DNA of 5,901 bases, from positions 1-5,901 of the forward strand of contig JAEXBC010000092.1 of the NCBI GenBank assembly GCA_023457875.1. Direction: 5' to 3'. Shown here piece after piece: positions 4,862 through 5,901 of this stretch (position 1 is its first letter; the number at the start of each line of letters is the position of its first letter). Source of the DNA: Bacillota bacterium. Lineage in GTDB: Bacteria; Bacillota; Clostridia; Lachnospirales; Cellulosilyticaceae. A model generated the notes under the pieces. It was given only the letters and a program-made list of their open reading frames with translations. It ran no database searches and was not told the DNA's origin. A program made the translations under genes and the position numbers.

Positions 4862-5901
4862 GGTCAAGCTACTAAGAGCGTAGAGTGGATGCCTTGGCAC
4901 CGAGAGCCGATGAAGGACGTGATAAGCTGCGAAAAGCTTGGGGGAGTTGCAAATAAACTTTGATCCCAAGATATCCGAATGGGGAAACCTGGCTGAGCAA
5001 ACCTCAGTCATCCTATAGCCAATACATAACTATAGGAAGGGAACGAAGGGAACTGAAACATCTAAGTACCTTCAGGAGGAGAAAGAAACATCGATTTCCT
5101 AAGTAGCGGCGAGCGAAAGGGAAACAGGCCAAACCAAAGTACTTGTACTTTGGGGTTGCGGACTGCGTTGTGGCAAGAGGAAGGATAGACGAAGCATGTG
5201 GAAACTTGCATCATAGAGCGTGAAAATCCCGTAGACGAAATCTGACCGAAGCCTAGCAGTATCCAGAGTACCACGAGACACGAGAAACCTTGTGGGAAGC
5301 CGGGGGGACCACCCCCCAAGCCTAAATACTCCTCGGTGACCGATAGCGTATAGTACTGTGAAGGAAAGGTGAAAAGAACCCCGGGAGGGGAGTGAAAAAG
5401 AACCTGAAACTCTATGTTTACAAGCAGTGGAAGCACCATACGAGTGCAACCGCGTACTTTTTGTAGAACGGTCCGGCGAGTTATTCGTAGTGGCAAGGTT
5501 AAGTACCAGAAGGTACGAAGCCGAAGGGAAACCAAGTCTGAATAGGGCGCACATAGTCGCTGCGAATAGACCCGAAACCGGGTGACCTACCCATGGGCAG
5601 GATGAAGTTACCGTAAAAGGTAATGGAGGTCCGAACTCACGTCTGTTGAAAAAGGCGGAGATGACCTGTGGGTAGCGGAGAAATTCCAATCGAACCCGGA
5701 GATAGCTGGTTCTCCTCGAAATAGCTTTAGGGCTAGCGTTTATGAGAGTCTAATGGAGGTAAAGCACTGAATTTCCTAGGGGGCCGAAAGGTTTACCGAA
5801 GAATATCAAACTAAGAATGCCATATAGATACCATAAGCAGTCAGACTATGAGTGATAAGACCCATGGTCAAAAGGGAAAGAGCCCAGACCATCAGCTAAG
5901 G
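4862..5901 (+). rRNA. rrl: 23S ribosomal RNA, 5' part (continues past the window)
   Basis: The mature 5' end is placed at GGTCAAGCTACTAAG, the equivalent of the E. coli start GGTTAAGCGACTAAG. Diagnostic conserved stretches follow in order: GTGGATGCCTTGGC, GCCGATGAAGGACGTG, CGAATGGGGAAACC, CCTAAGTAGCGGCGAGCGAA, GTGAAAAGAACCCCGGGAGG, GAACGGTCCGGCGAG, CCAATCGAACCCGGAGATAGC and AGCCCAGACCATCAGCTAAGG. The visible 1,040 nt cover domain I and the first part of domain II, roughly one third of the usual 2.9 kb. No obvious break, insertion or intron is visible. Long open frames on the opposite strand here are artefacts of rRNA composition. No 16S gene lies directly upstream in the window. Confidence 0.97.

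Noticed and set aside
5062..5689. Two long open frames on the minus strand
   Set aside because: They lie entirely antisense to conserved 23S rRNA sequence, and their translations have no sensible domain pattern. They are composition artefacts.

Overview
The window looks like low-GC Firmicutes DNA, most likely from a clostridial or Lachnospirales-type anaerobe. The grounds are the AT-rich codon use, the strong AGGAG-type ribosome binding sites, a DUF4430-linked ECF transporter operon, and 23S rRNA sequence of Lachnospiraceae-like type. The taxonomy is inferred from pattern recognition, not from a search.

Positions 1-3683 hold four same-strand genes that overlap end to end (ATGA junctions at 551-554 and 3087-3090, and a 10-nt overlap at 1408-1417). 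They are the C-terminal part of a DUF4430 (transcobalamin-like) protein preceded by a 10-residue tandem repeat linker, an EcfT transmembrane subunit, a fused two-domain EcfA ATPase, and a small integral-membrane S component. Together they form a self-contained ECF-type vitamin importer. DUF4430 probably contacts or captures ligand outside the cell, S binds it in the membrane, and EcfT couples S to the double ATPase. A cobalamin-type ligand is a reasonable guess but is not proven by the sequence. The operon's promoter, any riboswitch and the first gene's start lie left of the window.

Positions 3684-3885 are a non-coding gap with a -10-like box and a good ribosome binding site. They lead into a separate 151-residue membrane-anchored protein with an NTF2-like domain of unknown role (3886-4341).

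Positions 4342-4861 carry no gene. They contain a strong rRNA-type promoter (TTGACT, 17 bp, TATCAT), a short 5' hairpin, a boxA-like element and a series of stem-loops. This runs directly into the 5' end of a 23S rRNA gene at about 4862, which continues past the window end with no visible damage. No 16S rRNA or tRNA lies between the protein gene and the 23S gene. The most notable point in the window is therefore a 23S gene that appears to have its own promoter and antitermination leader with no 16S upstream. It is either a real split or deleted rRNA operon or an assembly join at a repeat, and the sequence alone cannot settle which.
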